From Saccharina japonica (lineage: Eukaryota > Sar > Phaeophyceae > Laminariales > Laminariaceae), in assembly GCA_008828725.1 (NCBI GenBank), contig MEHQ01001628.1:186001-250000 (forward strand): a stretch of DNA of 64,000 bases. Direction: 5' to 3'. The position numbers and the translations under genes were made by a program. Below the pieces are notes generated by a model that was not told the origin of the DNA, did no database searches, and saw only the letters and a program-made list of their open reading frames with translations. Within the stretch, counting starts at the first letter, position 1. The number at the start of each line of letters is the position of its first letter. Below are positions 1-11,445 of the stretch, piece by piece.

Positions 1-32
1 TCACAGATCTGCCTTCGAGGCGCACAGTGTTG

Positions 33-113
33 TATCACTCTGCCCGGAAAAGTAACGACAGTTTATATATAGTTTTAATGAACAAAAGTTTCTTACATTT
101 CGGGACAGCGGAG
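33..113. mobile_element. CTCTGTCCG-ended MITE
   Basis: About 80 bp with ends CACTCTGCCCGGAAAAGTAA and TTACATTTCGGGACAGCG as imperfect inverted repeats. Same family as 7230 and the pair at 9781-9956. Confidence 0.65.
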
Positions 114-235
114 AGATTCGTACATGAGCATCGATCTGCAAGTATTATACCATGACTCGGAAAATCGCAGGCTTCGACAAAAGCAACTCGTCACGGTACA
201 GCACGGATCTGAGGCACGCGCATGCATGATGTAAT

Positions 236-273
<38 letters not shown>
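236..273. repeat. CTG microsatellite
   Basis: About 12 consecutive CTG units. Long reading frames over it are serine or glutamine runs without other support. Confidence 0.9.
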
Positions 274-274
<1 letters not shown>

Positions 275-934
275 GCAGCAGGTTTGTAACATTGAGGTTG
301 TACTGTTTGTAACACGCTCTCTGTGGTGCTGCTGTTGTTCGTGTGTGCTCCCCGTGCTCTCGGCAAGAAACGCACAAAAAACGCACGACTGAACATAAAC
401 AGGGCCTCACGCAGCGAAACCCGGGAAATCGGCTTATCCACTCCCGCGGGAAAAAAAACTTCGAGCGCCCGCCACGCGAGCCACAGAGCTCGGATCGAGC
501 CCAAACCTCGACCAATGTGTCCGGCCGGGCTTGCTGTGTCGGGGTACTTAGCGTTTTGCCGAAAAGTGCTCGTACGAAGAGAAAAGTTGCGAAAAGTGCG
601 AAAATTTCACAAACATAACTATACATATATACTACGCGATATAGCGGACTCCCTCAGGTTTTGCTGGAGCCTACGGTGCTAGTCGCGATACGGCTCGCAA
701 ACACGAGCAGTAGATATTACCACCTGACTTAGGTTCGATCAACCGGTTTCAACACAGTGCACACAAACTCTTCACGACAGCGGGGATTCCCAGAAGTTAC
801 CTATGCTCGGATCTCCTCGGGACACAGAAAGCCTAGAAACGTGCATTGCCCAAATTCGACGCCATCTACACGCTGATTTCGGCCTCGGCAACCTCGAAGC
901 AACAAGTGTGGGACGGGTGGTGGTCGTGGTGGAG
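274..934. other. Intergenic, nothing recognised
   Basis: Open frames on both strands (for example 93-626 minus and 323-682 plus) overlap the CTG run, lack splice or domain support, and look accidental. Confidence 0.5.
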
Positions 935-1108
935 GGTTAGGGTACTAATAGAGATAATGTTAAGGTCAGCGTTAGGGTTAATAGGGTAAGGGTCAGGTTG
1001 AGTCAGGTCGGCCAAAGTGGAAGCTACTGTAAGGCACGTAGGCTCAGGCTTAGGGTTAGGGTTGGGGTTTGTGCTGGGGTTGTCAGGGTTACAGCCCCCA
1101 CCACGACG
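935..1108. repeat. Degenerate TTAGGG (telomere-type) block
   Basis: GGGTTAGGG, GCGTTAGGGTTAATAGGG, GGCTTAGGGTTAGGGTTGGGG and variants, mixed with GGTCAGG words. TTAGGG is a common telomere unit. The degeneracy shows an old internal block, not a chromosome end. Confidence 0.7.
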
Positions 1109-1209
1109 GGGACAAACGCACCATGAGCTACAGTATGCATGCAGATGCCATGCCTCCGACGGTCGAACGACTCACGGAGACCCCCCCCCCTATGTAGACG
1201 AGAGTTATC

Positions 1210-3008
1210 AAAAATAGGCGCGGTAGGAAATTGTACAGATGGCGATATGATAAACTAGCAGTAAAGGAAAAACGGGAAGAGTTCCAGAAGAGATGACTAA
1301 AAATGCAGAGCATTTTTCCGATCTGCTGGAAGCATAGTACGACAGAACAATATAGAGAGAGTAATGCAGGAGCGAGGATAATAGAAGGATGGGAGAAATT
1401 GGTCAAGCCACAGCAAGTAAAGTAATAGGAAGAGTTGATAATATGCAATAGAGCAGTAAAATGGTGGGATGAGAAGTAAAAGAGGCTATAGGAGTAAGGA
1501 GAAAGGCACACGCACAGATACGCATCGAGCAAATACGTCAGGAATGGGGAGTTGGTATGCTGAATAAAGTAAAAGGTTTGAGAAAAAGAGTATGGAAAGA
1601 CGTAAGTTAAAAGGAAGTTGAAGAGTAGTACAGACTTTGATGGCGGGATGAAGCAGATGTGGGTAGGGATAAAAGGGATACTAGCAAACAAGCAGGAGAG
1701 GCAGATACGGGGATAGCTACATTAAGAGCACAGACGCGTAAAATGGTTAGTAGTTCGAAGGGGAAAAGGGAAGTACTTGTAGACATTACCGCAAGCTAGG
1801 ACGCCCACAACCAACGAAACGTTCGACAGAATTTGAGAAGATATCAACGCGTGGGCGGAGGCGAACGTAGATGCATCAGAAAGGGAAGACAGTGGTCAGA
1901 AGGGTTACAGGGAGAGTTCACAAGAGAAGAAGTAAAGTGTGTAGCTAAAATTAAGAATGAAAGGAGCAGGGGCAGACAAATAGGTAATGATTTATGAAGT
2001 ACGGGGGAGAAGGGAGCTTACCTGATGGTTAAGTTGTATACTGGATATGGAAAACGAGTACGCACCTAAGAGATGGAGAGAAGGAGTAGTAGTAAACTTG
2101 TTTAAAAGGAGACAAGGCTGACCCGGTAACTATAGGGGGATACGCTACTAAGCACTGTAGGTAAAACGTTCTGTAAGATTTTGAACGATAGAATGGGAAC
2201 AATGATGGAGAAGGAAGAAAATTAGCGAAGGGCAAGCAGGATTTAGGCCAAAATAGCTGCGTCGACATGTGTACACATTAGGTAAGATAATCCAAGGCAG
2301 GAAAGACGCGGGGCTAACAACGTACTGTTTCTTTTTAGATGTACAGAAGGCCTACGATACAGTATGGAGAAATGGGCTGTGGAAAAAGTTGTGGGAAATA
2401 GGGATAAGAGGAAAGATGTGGAGAATGATGAAGAAGATGACGGAATGTGCGAGAAGTGCTGTGATGTTGGACGGGGAATATCGAGTACGTTGATATCCTA
2501 CAAGGAGTTGCACAGGGATGTACCTATCCCCTAACCTTTCAAGGATATATTAATGACATGATAGTAGCAGTAGAAGCAGCATCGCAGGGGTCAGGTGGGG
2601 GAAGATACCTGTCGGGATTGATGTTTGCGGATGATTTCGTCCATATCAGAAACACCCGAAGGACTGCAAACAAATAGAGAAGGCACTAGAGTACACAGGA
2701 AGTGGAGAGTGACGGGAAGTAAAAAAGTGCGCAGTAGTTGTATGTAACGAAGATAAGGAGAGGCTGGTAACTTGTAAGGGAAGTGGGGAGAATAGGAATT
2801 ACCGATCGTAGACCAGATACGTACCTTGGCGTAGAATCTCAAAAAATTGCTCTGGGATGCACACATAATAAATAATAGCAAGGGTAAGGCACACGTAGGC
2901 AAGATGGAAGCAGTCCTAACAGACTCGCACCTACACTAGAATTAAGAGATGTATACTGATGAATGTGATTGTACCAAAGCTAGAATATGCAGGAGAAGTA
3001 TGGGAAGG
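1210..3008 (+). mobile_element. Degenerate non-LTR retrotransposon (LINE) reverse transcriptase
   Basis: The + strand, read across several frameshifts and stops, gives ordered reverse-transcriptase blocks. They are PKRWREGVVVNLFK near 2070; GDKADPGNYRG-like near 2108-2140 with LSTVGKTF; EGQAGFRP near 2230; then the intact stretch 2269-2493 with CFFLDVQKAYDTVWRNGLW (RT block with the first catalytic Asp); QGVAQGC near 2500; GLMFADDFV near 2622 (the catalytic DD); and ILMNVIVPKLEYAGEVWEG ending at 3008. This order is that of LINE pol proteins. The element is inactive: many stops, no clear endonuclease, no clear 3' tail. The upstream 1210-1990 part encodes only charged fragments consistent with the pre-RT region. 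The clade cannot be assigned by eye. Confidence 0.88.
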
Positions 3009-3224
3009 CCCCCCCCCTATGTATATATATATGTGCCGCCATGTTGGTCATACGTATATACGTACTTGTTTTTTTCTGTTTTGAAAAGCGCACAGCTATA
3101 CGATACAACGAACCCACCATACTATGTACTATATACTGGTACCAGTAACGCAGTACGTACGGATGCAGGCGGCAGACCAACACATGGAAAATAAAGTAGT
3201 ACTATTAATAGTGGTAGAATTTGA

Positions 3225-3620
3225 CGCTCAAAGCGGAGTCGCCTGAGTGGGTATCCTAGCCTCGGGACCCTGCACACGGTAGAAGGTAGGTCCTGCTTTC
3301 GATTCCCGTCCAAAAAATGTCGGATATTCAAGTGTATGCACGACGATGCGGATAGCGTCGAATCAGAGCAAACAGAAAAGCCATGAAGTGAGTATGCCCA
3401 AATCGATGTGAGTCGACGAGCGACCGCATTGTTGAGCCCAACAAGCAATACAAGCGATAGATACCAGCGTGAGTATGGAGAGGGGGGGGGTGTGCTTCAT
3501 TTTCATGCATGGCCGTAGTCGTATGACCATAGTCCCTCGCAGTGGAGAGGGGGAGGGGAGGGGGGAGCTGCTACGAGACCCCGGATCTGGGATACGAGTA
3601 GCGTCGAATATACTTCGAAC
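3225..3620 (+). mobile_element. Degenerate SINE with tRNA-like head
   Basis: Plus-strand tRNA-like segment 3230-3312 (A-box-like GTCGCCTGAGTGGG, B-box-like CTTTCGATTCCCG). It is followed by CAAATCGATGTGAGTCGACGAG (3399) and, after diverged sequence, by GACCCCGGATCTGGGATACGAGTAG (3578). Both match the SINE core, but the middle is scrambled. Confidence 0.55.
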
Positions 3621-4375
3621 TACCGGTGTATCACTAGGGGGGGCAAATACGGTAGATAACACGGCACTGTCATGTTGAGCACAACGAGCCAGCAAAGCTG
3701 CAGCAGCAATAGTGCATCTGCCCCAGACCGAAATCAAAGGACGGGTGGCGGAGGGCGAGAGTTGCCCACCGCGTCTGCCGCCGACAGGGTCCACACCCGC
3801 CGCCGACAGGGTCCACACCCGCCGCCGACAACAACAACTGGTACCGACGGACTCTGCAGGCGGTAGGTAGCTCGAGCATCGAGCACTAGGAATCCGGTTG
3901 GACGGAGAAGGACAGTGACCACAGCGAGGTGGGCGTGGAAGCGGTAGGGTAGGGTAGGAACATCTGAAAACGCGTCATCCAATGATTGCGGATCTAGCGC
4001 ATCTAGCGCATCTTAGTGTAGTGCTGCTGCCCACACTGCTTGCACCGTCTCAAGAGCGGCTCGTGCGTGGGTCGATCCTCGAAGAATAAGACGCGCGTGG
4101 GTAGTACAGAAGCGGTTGCCGCTCCCGCAGAGAGTGGCCGCAAGCGAAGAGCAGGCGAGACAAATCCCGGAGACTGCGTATCAGGCTGAAGCGGACCAAC
4201 GACCGGATATATTTGAGGCGACCGCGAGGTCCTCGCGACGACTGCGTCGAGTACCGGGCGTACGTACGAGGCCTATACATAGGTCCAATCGGAGGTGAAA
4301 AGAGACGCCGCGTCCTATCTGTATAGGCATCACATGGAGAAGCCATTCGAGAGGTTCATGTTATGTTATATTCTG
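3621..4375. other. Intergenic, GC-rich, no gene recognised
   Basis: Apart from the 24-bp tandem repeat, I see only short frames rich in Arg/Pro. No domain found. Confidence 0.5.
3775..3832. repeat. 24-bp tandem repeat
   Basis: CCGCCGACAGGGTCCACACC occurs twice in tandem, with a third partial CCGCCGACA. Confidence 0.88.
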
Positions 4376-4705
4376 TTCCATCCCATCTACCAGGTATATT
4401 TCGTATAATAGTTCGTATTATACTTGCCCTACTTCTCGAGCTCCCTCCCTTTCGTCACTCAGTTCACTATTATTATTACTATTAGTAGGGTCACATAGCG
4501 GGCACTCCCCCCCCTCCGGCACTGCGCCCCCCCCCCCCCCAAGGGTCACATAGCGGGCCCCCCCCCCCCCCCCTCCCGTATACGGCACGTGCCTTCCTTT
4601 TTTATCGCGGGAAGAGTTCATTCATTCTTTCATTCGGCATTTTCTCCCCTCGCCAACTCGCGTCGAATTGTGCATACACACGCTATGATAGGCGCTTTTC
4701 TGCGA
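4376..4705 (-). mobile_element. SINE copy with expanded C-runs
   Basis: Minus-strand copy. The tail CCATCCCATCTACC is at 4380, the TCGCGGGAAGAGTTCA and GCGTCGAATTGTGC cores are at 4606-4670, and GCTATGATAGGCGC is at the junction. The segment GGGTCACATAGCGGGC is present twice (4489 and 4543), with C-runs of 14 and 16 between and after. The tRNA-like head is missing. Confidence 0.75.
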
Positions 4706-4801
4706 GTGCTTTGTGTGGTGTTCGAGTGTTGCTTGCTTCTTTTATCTCTGGAACATTTCGAACGTACCCGAAGCACGTATTTCTCGTGGTTCCGAAGAGC
4801 C

Positions 4802-4889
4802 TTAACTTATTCAGAACTGAAAACCTTATCCCACACTAATTCCAAGTAGTTTGTCCCCAAAATCGTGAGACCAGTTCTTAAGGGGTTAA
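4802..4889. mobile_element. piggyBac-like MITE
   Basis: About 88 bp with ends TTAACTTATTCAGAACTG and CAGTTCTTAAGGGGTTAA (inverted repeats) and TTAA at both edges. The middle CACACTAATTCCAAGTAGT and TTTGTCCCC is shared with copies at 16126, 21380 and 36992. TTAA target sites with CCY-type ends are the piggyBac signature. Confidence 0.75.
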
Positions 4890-5137
4890 AAGGTTGGCCA
4901 TGCATGCCCTTCTGAGTGTCGCATAACTCGGCACATTTGCACGTACCCCGTACTTTACGCATTTGTCTTTTGCTACGAAAATCCTCATATGTCGGCCAGC
5001 GCTTACGCAGTGCTCTTCGGGTTATAATCACTGAAACCAAGCACCACAAGCTCGGGAGAACCTCACAGCAAGCCCAAGACAAGTGACTTTCTCGTCTTCC
5101 TTTCCCGGACTACTACAGTAGTCACTAGTAGAAATTG

Positions 5138-5240
5138 GGCGCCTGAGCTCCCGGTGGTCTAGTGGTGTAAACTCGCAACTACTGATATTAAGTCAAGGCC
5201 GTGAGTTCGAATCCTGATACACAGGACTTTTTTTTATTGT
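5138..5240 (+). mobile_element. tRNA-like SINE head, variant
   Basis: The segment 5146-5218 has an A box (GGTGGTCTAGTGGTGTAA) and a B box (GTGAGTTCGAATCCTG) at tRNA-like spacing, followed by CAGGACTTTTTTTTATTG. It could be an orphan SINE head or a tRNA pseudogene. I could not fold it into a convincing functional tRNA. Confidence 0.5.
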
Positions 5241-5261
5241 GGAAAAAAAAATACGAGCACT

Positions 5262-7132
5262 AGAGTGTTTGCGCAAAAGTCTTTTCAGAAAGTATTTTTC
5301 TTGAGTCTAAAAAAAGTGAATTTCCTTTCCCTCACGATTTGTTAGTGTTTGCGCAAAAGCAAATAAAAAAAAGACTTTGCAAACCCTTCGTGCCGTATGA
5401 AACAGGGAAGCGGGTGAGCACGGGGAGACAAAAACGAAGAAACAAAAAGGAATTTGTATACGAACGTATGTACGACTCGTGGTACCAGGGGCATCCTATA
5501 ACAAAAAAAGCAACGAATACAAGCAGGGCATATATCAACAGCAACAGCAACCCAGCATCGGCGGCAGCCGCTGTATACCCAGACAGCAAGGAGAAGCAGC
5601 AGCACAGTTAGCAGCAGCTACTCGCACTCTCCTCGGGGTGGCTAGGTGCAGCAGCAGCAGCAGCAGCTCAGCAGCAGTAGTAGCTCAGCAGCAAGCAGCT
5701 TCCGTTTTGCAACTTTCAATCATGGGATCAACTTTTTTTCTTTTTTTTGTGCTGCTGCTGAGCTTGGAGCGTACGGGTGCCAACGCTACGCTTCAAGGAC
5801 GCCCGATTCCCTCGCACAGCGGCGCAGTCGCCTCCGCGCCCGCCCCCGCCGCGCCGCCGCCGCTGCTGCTGCTGCTACTGCTGCTGTTGCTGCGGCTGCT
5901 GTTGTAGTTGTAGCTACAGCTGCTGCGCTGCCACCACCACGGTCGTGTTGCGGAAATGGTACACAAGACTTTCCATGCTGTATCATAGGGACGTACAGGC
6001 GGCACGTGTACGAGTAGTAATTTATGATCGAGGCACCTTCCACGACGACACCAAGTGGGCGGGTGCCGCAGCAGCGGCCCGCCGTGACAGCCCAACGCCA
6101 CTCGTCCGTGCCACACTCCAGCCTACACCTTTTGAGCTTTGGTGTGCCGCGGTTAGTTGCCGTGTTTTGAGTAGCAGCGCTTTTGTCGGGTGTGCAGGGT
6201 ACGGCTCTCGGTGGTGTGCCCACGAGGCCCAGTGCTTCGGGTGAAAGCTCGGTACGTTGTACGCCAATGAACAGAGAGCAAAAAAAATACCGCAAATTCC
6301 GGCCAAATCCTTACTTCTGAAAAGTATGAGCTGGGCCAGCCAAGAAACCTACAAAGCTTCCTAAAGTAGTATCTCGTGAACCACTGCGAATTAGGCTACA
6401 AAATTTTGAAGCGCCAACCCTGACATAGCAGTGCTTGTGCAATTTTTTTTTTGTATCTTAAAAATTATATACATTTTTTTTTCTCGACTCGATCTCGCCG
6501 AGATATCCGCGAAAACTCGAAAACAACATTTTTTTCATTCTAATTTCGTATAAAAAATGTCATTTTCGATCAACATGAAATTTGGTGGGGACAATGCTGA
6601 AGACACAAGGAGAAGATCGATGTAAGTCTCGTTGCCCAATTCGCTACCCATCAAGAGATATGACCAAAACTCGATGCTATATATAAGTCAAGTAATCACG
6701 GAAAAAATGGTAATTCCGTCATGCCCCGACCAATTTCGAGAGTTTTACTCTGAAATTTTCATCACGTCTTTGAACCGTGCGTGCAAAAATACCTGCCGCC
6801 TGCCCTCTTTGATTTTTTTTTTTTCCAAGTAGTTTTGATCGCTTTTGCATTTTTTTCGATTTTTGGATCGTCGTATCTCTCTCGAGGGGAAAAAAAAAAA
6901 AAAAGGGCAGGCGGCAAGTGTGTTGATTAGTACATGATCTACACTGTGTCCAAATTCCAGGTCCTAATTCGTTAAATTGGTCGGGGCATGGCTAATCTGC
7001 TTTAAAAACATTTTTTTGGCTGGCCCAGCTCGTATTTTCTTGTCGTTTTTTCAAAAAAATACCGCTAATTTTTACCGCGGGGGAATTTTTGGAAAAGCAT
7101 TTTTCTAAAAAGTCTTTTGCGCAAACACTCTA
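5262..7132. repeat. Large nested inverted repeat
   Basis: Outer arms: AGAGTGTTTGCGCAAAAGTC at 5262 and its complement GACTTTTGCGCAAACACTCT ending at 7132; the same word recurs at 5343. Further inside lie paired segments GAGCTGGGCCAGCC (6329) / GGCTGGCCCAGCTC (7019), CATGCCCCGACCAATT (6721) / AATTGGTCGGGGCATG (6974), and GCCGCCTGCCCT (6797) / AGGGCAGGCGGC (6904). The pairs nest in order, so the whole may fold back. No transposase seen. Confidence 0.6.
5645..5925. repeat. CAG/CTG-rich cluster
   Basis: CAG runs at 5648-5702 and CTG/CCG runs at 5855-5925 with GCGCCGCCGCC between. The apparent poly-Q, poly-S and poly-A frames here are by-products of the repeats. The cluster lies inside the 5262-7132 inverted repeat. 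Confidence 0.85.
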
Positions 7133-7229
7133 CTCTTGATACAAACAATAACATGCCCGGTGCAGGTTTTACACCCGGTGCCTTTCGCATACGATTGCAG
7201 CGTCTCTCTTGCCGCTGGCGCCTACTACC

Positions 7230-7312
7230 TACCACTCTGTCCAGAATTATAAGCACCGTTATTATTGAATGTGTATGTACAAACGGTGCTTATATTTATG
7301 GAAAGAGTGGTA
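7230..7312. mobile_element. CTCTGTCCG-ended MITE, best copy
   Basis: 83 bp, ends TACCACTCTGTCC and GGAAAGAGTGGTA. Arms continue through TATAAGCACCGTT / AACGGTGCTTATA, a hairpin of about 31-bp arms. Edge TA suggests Tc1/mariner. Confidence 0.8.
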
Positions 7313-9780
7313 TTTCATAGTGCGACCACCCTACTGCTGACGCATTTCGTGATACGCAAATACCTACAAGAGTAGTATATATAATCGTGGCGATAAAGTT
7401 CGGGTACCCGGGTACCCTGACTGTCAGCAGATACCCAGTAACCGGCCCTCAAATCGGCAATACCTGGCGGGTCGAGTTGAGTATCAAGGGTTGAAAAATG
7501 GAGGAAAACCCGCCCGCCCACCCATCCGCCCGTCCGCCCACCCGCCCGACGGGGAACACTTGCAATACGCCTTACATAAAACAAATATTTCGCAGAACAG
7601 CCTCGTGCCTGGCGTGCTTTCGTTTCTGTACAACAGCTCACAGCGACAGCCGTGGCCGAGAACACGCGGCTGGCGATCTACGGCCTCACGTTTGTCGCCA
7701 TAAAAAAAAAAAAAAAAAAAAATGTCGTGTTGGGGTGTTGGGGGTGAAAACTGGTGAAAACCAACCTGTTCATCATTATAAACTACGGCGCGGTACAAGT
7801 AGCCCTCAAAATGTAGATGGCAACAGCCGTTACCCCTTATACTAGTGCTGTAACCCTTTTGCTGTTGCAAAAAATGATCAAAATCGGATTGGAAGCGCTA
7901 CGAGTTGCCCCCCCCCAAAAGGCGCGCAGTTCTAACCAAAGGGTTATACATATATATATATGTACATATTATACCACGAAACGTATCATATGATGCGTCA
8001 TGCGTATGGTACGGAGTCGGCGGATGAGAGGGCTGGTCAGGCTTCCTTTTCCCTTTTCATGGCTTCATCCATTGATACATGGTAGCCTAGGCTGTTCGTC
8101 TCGCTGCCTTCTGTTGTTGTGTGTAGGCCCGTTAAATTCTTCTGGAAACAACCCTTAAAACCCTTTTGCCTGGGCCTATGATAGAAGAGTATACGCCGTG
8201 GCTACGACTACGCAGTGGAGCGATCACAATAATGAAAGATGAGGTCTCATCAATCATCTAATATTAATAATACTATTGACAAAAGTAAACATATGTTGAT
8301 AGTACGAATGCGCAGCAACGAATATTCATACTTTAGAATAATGCTGCTGCTGCGCGTGTGTCGTCAAATAGAAGTGTTTGCATAGCACCAGGTACCGCAT
8401 AATATCATGGCTCGGACCTTTTAATCTGTTCACTTAATATCCACACGCAGCCCAAGGGTGCCTACCTATTATGCCAATGCTGTAATCTTAAATACATTTA
8501 ATTCGCCAGCAGGTTTTTTGCCTGAGCCCGAACGAGGTTTAAAAAATAAAGAAAACAGTCCACAGCAGATGTCAGGAACATGTCTGGAGTTCGCGTTCGT
8601 ATGTTATGGAAAGTATACGTCATTATATCATTATATCATTATATACATGCGCCAAGTCGTGATTGTTCGAAACGCCTCGAGAACAACAGCAGCAGAGCAG
8701 CAGCAGCAGCAGCAGTAGCGCAGCAGTAACACGGTAGGAAGGTGGACGGATGGATCAATTCGGAACGCCATTCCCTAGATACAGCCGGGGCAACCAACCA
8801 CAAAGAACGGGGTTCAGAAGGGCGTCGTTTGGTGCGGTTCGCTAAAAACCCTTTCGACTTTAGACCTGCACGCACGGTTATTGGGGGACAAATTATATAC
8901 TCCGAAATAGTGCGGGATAATCTGTCTTGCCAGCAGTACGAGAGCAAAAGGGTTAATTAGGCGTTGTTTGAGAGCAAGCATTGCCGGTTATTGCGAAAAT
9001 AATACGACCTAAAATTGGGCGCCCAAGCAACAAAAAGACAAAGCAAGAACCTTTGACAGTATAACGCATGCACACTTGTACACCACCAAAGATGTCCGGA
9101 GATGGCACTTTTACACCTTGACAGACGCCGTCAGGGAAAATGCCTTGACAGATGTTCCTTGACGGCAAAACCCGGGGATAGGGGGCACAGCGCCTATACG
9201 TGAGGAACTTTTATTTAAGGACGGGCCAATCATAGGCTGTTCGAGCAGTATACTAAGACCAATCACATACGAGTTTTATAAGGATTACGTAAGGACGGGC
9301 GGTGGTGATTGGTGGCCGCTGACAAGCCTGACAGTCTCGGCGCTGCCAGGAGGCGAGACGTGCGGCTATGCGAGACAGACAGATAGCGCTGTTGCAAGCC
9401 GGATATTTGGACAATCGCCCTCGCAGAGGGCGGCCCAGCACCCTCATGGTGTGGCGGTATTTCCCGCCTGTAGTATGTTTCTAGTTGTGTTCTTGGGGCC
9501 CTGCGCTCTGTCCCTTTGAGAGGGTCGAAAGTCAGGGCCGGCGCAGGCTGCTCTGCCCTTACACGTACCATCTGCCCAGAGGCCAGATGCACAAGCTTTT
9601 GAGTGCGGGCGCGTGGCCACACCACAACAATCCCAGCACCAGACTACATAACCAGCAGCAGTAGCTTTGTCTCTGTGGATTCGAGCCCTCTCGGTTACCT
9701 GCAGCAGCGAGCGAACCCCGTACTTGCAGTACGAGTACGAGTGCAGAACGGGTTTTCCTTCAGATCTCACACAGAAAAAT
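7313..9780. other. Intergenic, low complexity patches only
   Basis: Contains the palindrome GGGTACCCGGGTACCC at 7399, the (CCCG)CC-rich stretch 7508-7552, an A20 run near 7700, TATATA near 7950, the CAG run at 8683, and short CCTTGACAGA repeats at 9116-9165. No gene recognised. Confidence 0.5.
8683..8728. repeat. CAG microsatellite
   Basis: Interrupted CAG run (AACAGCAGCAGAGCAGCAGC...). No gene context. Confidence 0.85.
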
Positions 9781-9956
9781 ATGCCACACTCTGTCCGCAA
9801 ATATAAGATATTTTTATACCCATAATAGTACTCAAACAGTCCCTATATTTCCGGACAAAGGGGTACACAGCACTACCACTCTGTCCGGACTTGTACGAAG
9901 TTATTGGTACTCGAATTAATACTCATACGTTCCTTACATTTTCGGACAAAACGGTA
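9781..9956. mobile_element. Two adjacent CTCTGTCCG-ended MITEs
   Basis: Copy one, 9781-9865: CACTCTGTCCGCAAATATAAG to CTATATTTCCGGACAAAGG. Copy two, 9874-9956: TACCACTCTGTCCGGAC to TTTTCGGACAAAACGGTA. Only 8 bp separate them. Confidence 0.75.
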
Positions 9957-11333
9957 TTGCGACGTGAAAAATCAACTCAAACCGAAGTCTAAAACCAAGT
10001 TATATGAACTCTCCCCTAGGAAAACATCCCAATAATTTAATGCCTTAAAAAATCATCCTCAGGTATAGGATCGGAGCCGGATAGGGAGTAAAAAAAACGT
10101 TTTTTGTCACACCCCTGACCATAATATTGAAACCTGCATTTTTCTTTGGTTTTGACTGCCGACTGTCTATGTCTGCCTCGGTCGAAGCTGCTGGTGCGCT
10201 GTGCTGGTGATCTGGTGTTCTAGTTGGCACGCAGCAAGCAGCACACAACATTCAGAATAAGTAAAATAAATAGAGGTTTTCACACAGAAAATGAGACATT
10301 TTTTCTAGCGGGGATAGGGGACAATCCGCCTAGACGGATGGAAATGCCTTGACGGACGCCCCTGACTGACTGACTGACTGCTTGGCGGCTGCCCGTCTCC
10401 TGACATATTTGCTTGACACAGAGCAGACTCCTGCACATTTAGAGCAATGAAGAGTTTTCTAGGGGAGAGGGGACTGCCAGCGTGTATCCAATACTATACC
10501 ACGGTTTGACCATCATACCGAACTTTTTTCTTTGTCTCAAGATAAAGTGACCGGAATAAGACAAGTACAGCCCTAACAAGAGAGGCGACTAAGGGTGTTC
10601 TTGTCGGCATTCGTAAATATAAGGAGAGCCGAGCAACAGCAGTATTCCACCGTATATTTATGTGTGTGTGCAGAAACAGGTATCGGCAAATACCTAACAT
10701 TGGACATTTACTATTAATAGAAGGACGAAAAAGATGCGTAGGATAAATAGGCCGCATGGAAGGATATGTATGTATGTATACATCGTGCATGGCGGCATGT
10801 TATGACAGAACGACATAATACAAGCAATGTACTCGTACGTAACACTTGTTACTAAAAATGGAGGAGCAGCGTTTACGAATAGTGCGGGGCAGGATGAGTT
10901 TTATGATGCGCTCAATACGTGTTTGGAAACCTTGGTGAAGAGGAGAACAGATGTGATCACGAGGTAAGCAAGCAAGCTTGACGCTTGACCATCGGTGAGA
11001 TTGTATCGAGGACGTTCATCGTCATCATGTAAAAGCAGAACTATTACTTCTGTACCAGGTACCTGGTACGTGGTAGTATGTATTCACTTGTGCCGGTGCG
11101 GGGAGGCCAATCATCCTCAGTGTGGTTTGGTGGCAGCATGGCAGTGCGTGAAACGTTCTGAAAATCGGTAATAATGTCGTCTCCAATGTCCTCACGGTGT
11201 CGAAAGCATAAATAAACTTGGACGCGCGGACCATAAAACATGGACGCATGGACACATGGACACCCACCCGACCGTACTACTATTAATAGTACGCACTCGT
11301 ACTGCATTTCAGCGTAGTATCTCTGTGTCGTAG
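9957..11333. other. Intergenic, possible relic only
   Basis: GACT microsatellite at 10364. Near 10857-10960 the plus strand reads NGGAAFTNSAGQDEFYDALN, which could be a fragment of a LINE endonuclease region, but the match is weak. A CCAGGTACCTGG palindrome lies at 11056. Confidence 0.4.
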
Positions 11334-11445
11334 TTTTGTGACCACAGGAGAACTGGTATCTCTTTAGGATGAAGAATCGGCACGGACACTGGGTGCGCTG
11401 GATGTCGACGGGTAGAAAGGACGGTTTCATGTGAAAACACACACC
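11334..11445. repeat. Dispersed repeat, copy 1
   Basis: TGTGACCACAGGAGAACTGG ... GGACACTGGGTGCGCTGGAT ... GTAGAAAGGACGG ... ATGTGAAAAC. Clearly similar, by eye about 75%, to 14634-14742. Confidence 0.75.

Noticed and set aside
935..1108. Chromosome end (telomere)
   Set aside because: The TTAGGG units are degenerate and followed by more than 60 kb of sequence, so this is internal.
5146..5218. Possible functional tRNA gene
   Set aside because: A and B boxes are present, but I could not pair convincing acceptor and anticodon arms, and the segment resembles the SINE heads. Kept only as a tRNA-like SINE head.
5479..6295. Overlapping poly-Q/S/A/P frames
   Set aside because: CAG/CTG repeat artefacts on both strands, lying within an inverted-repeat element, with no domain.
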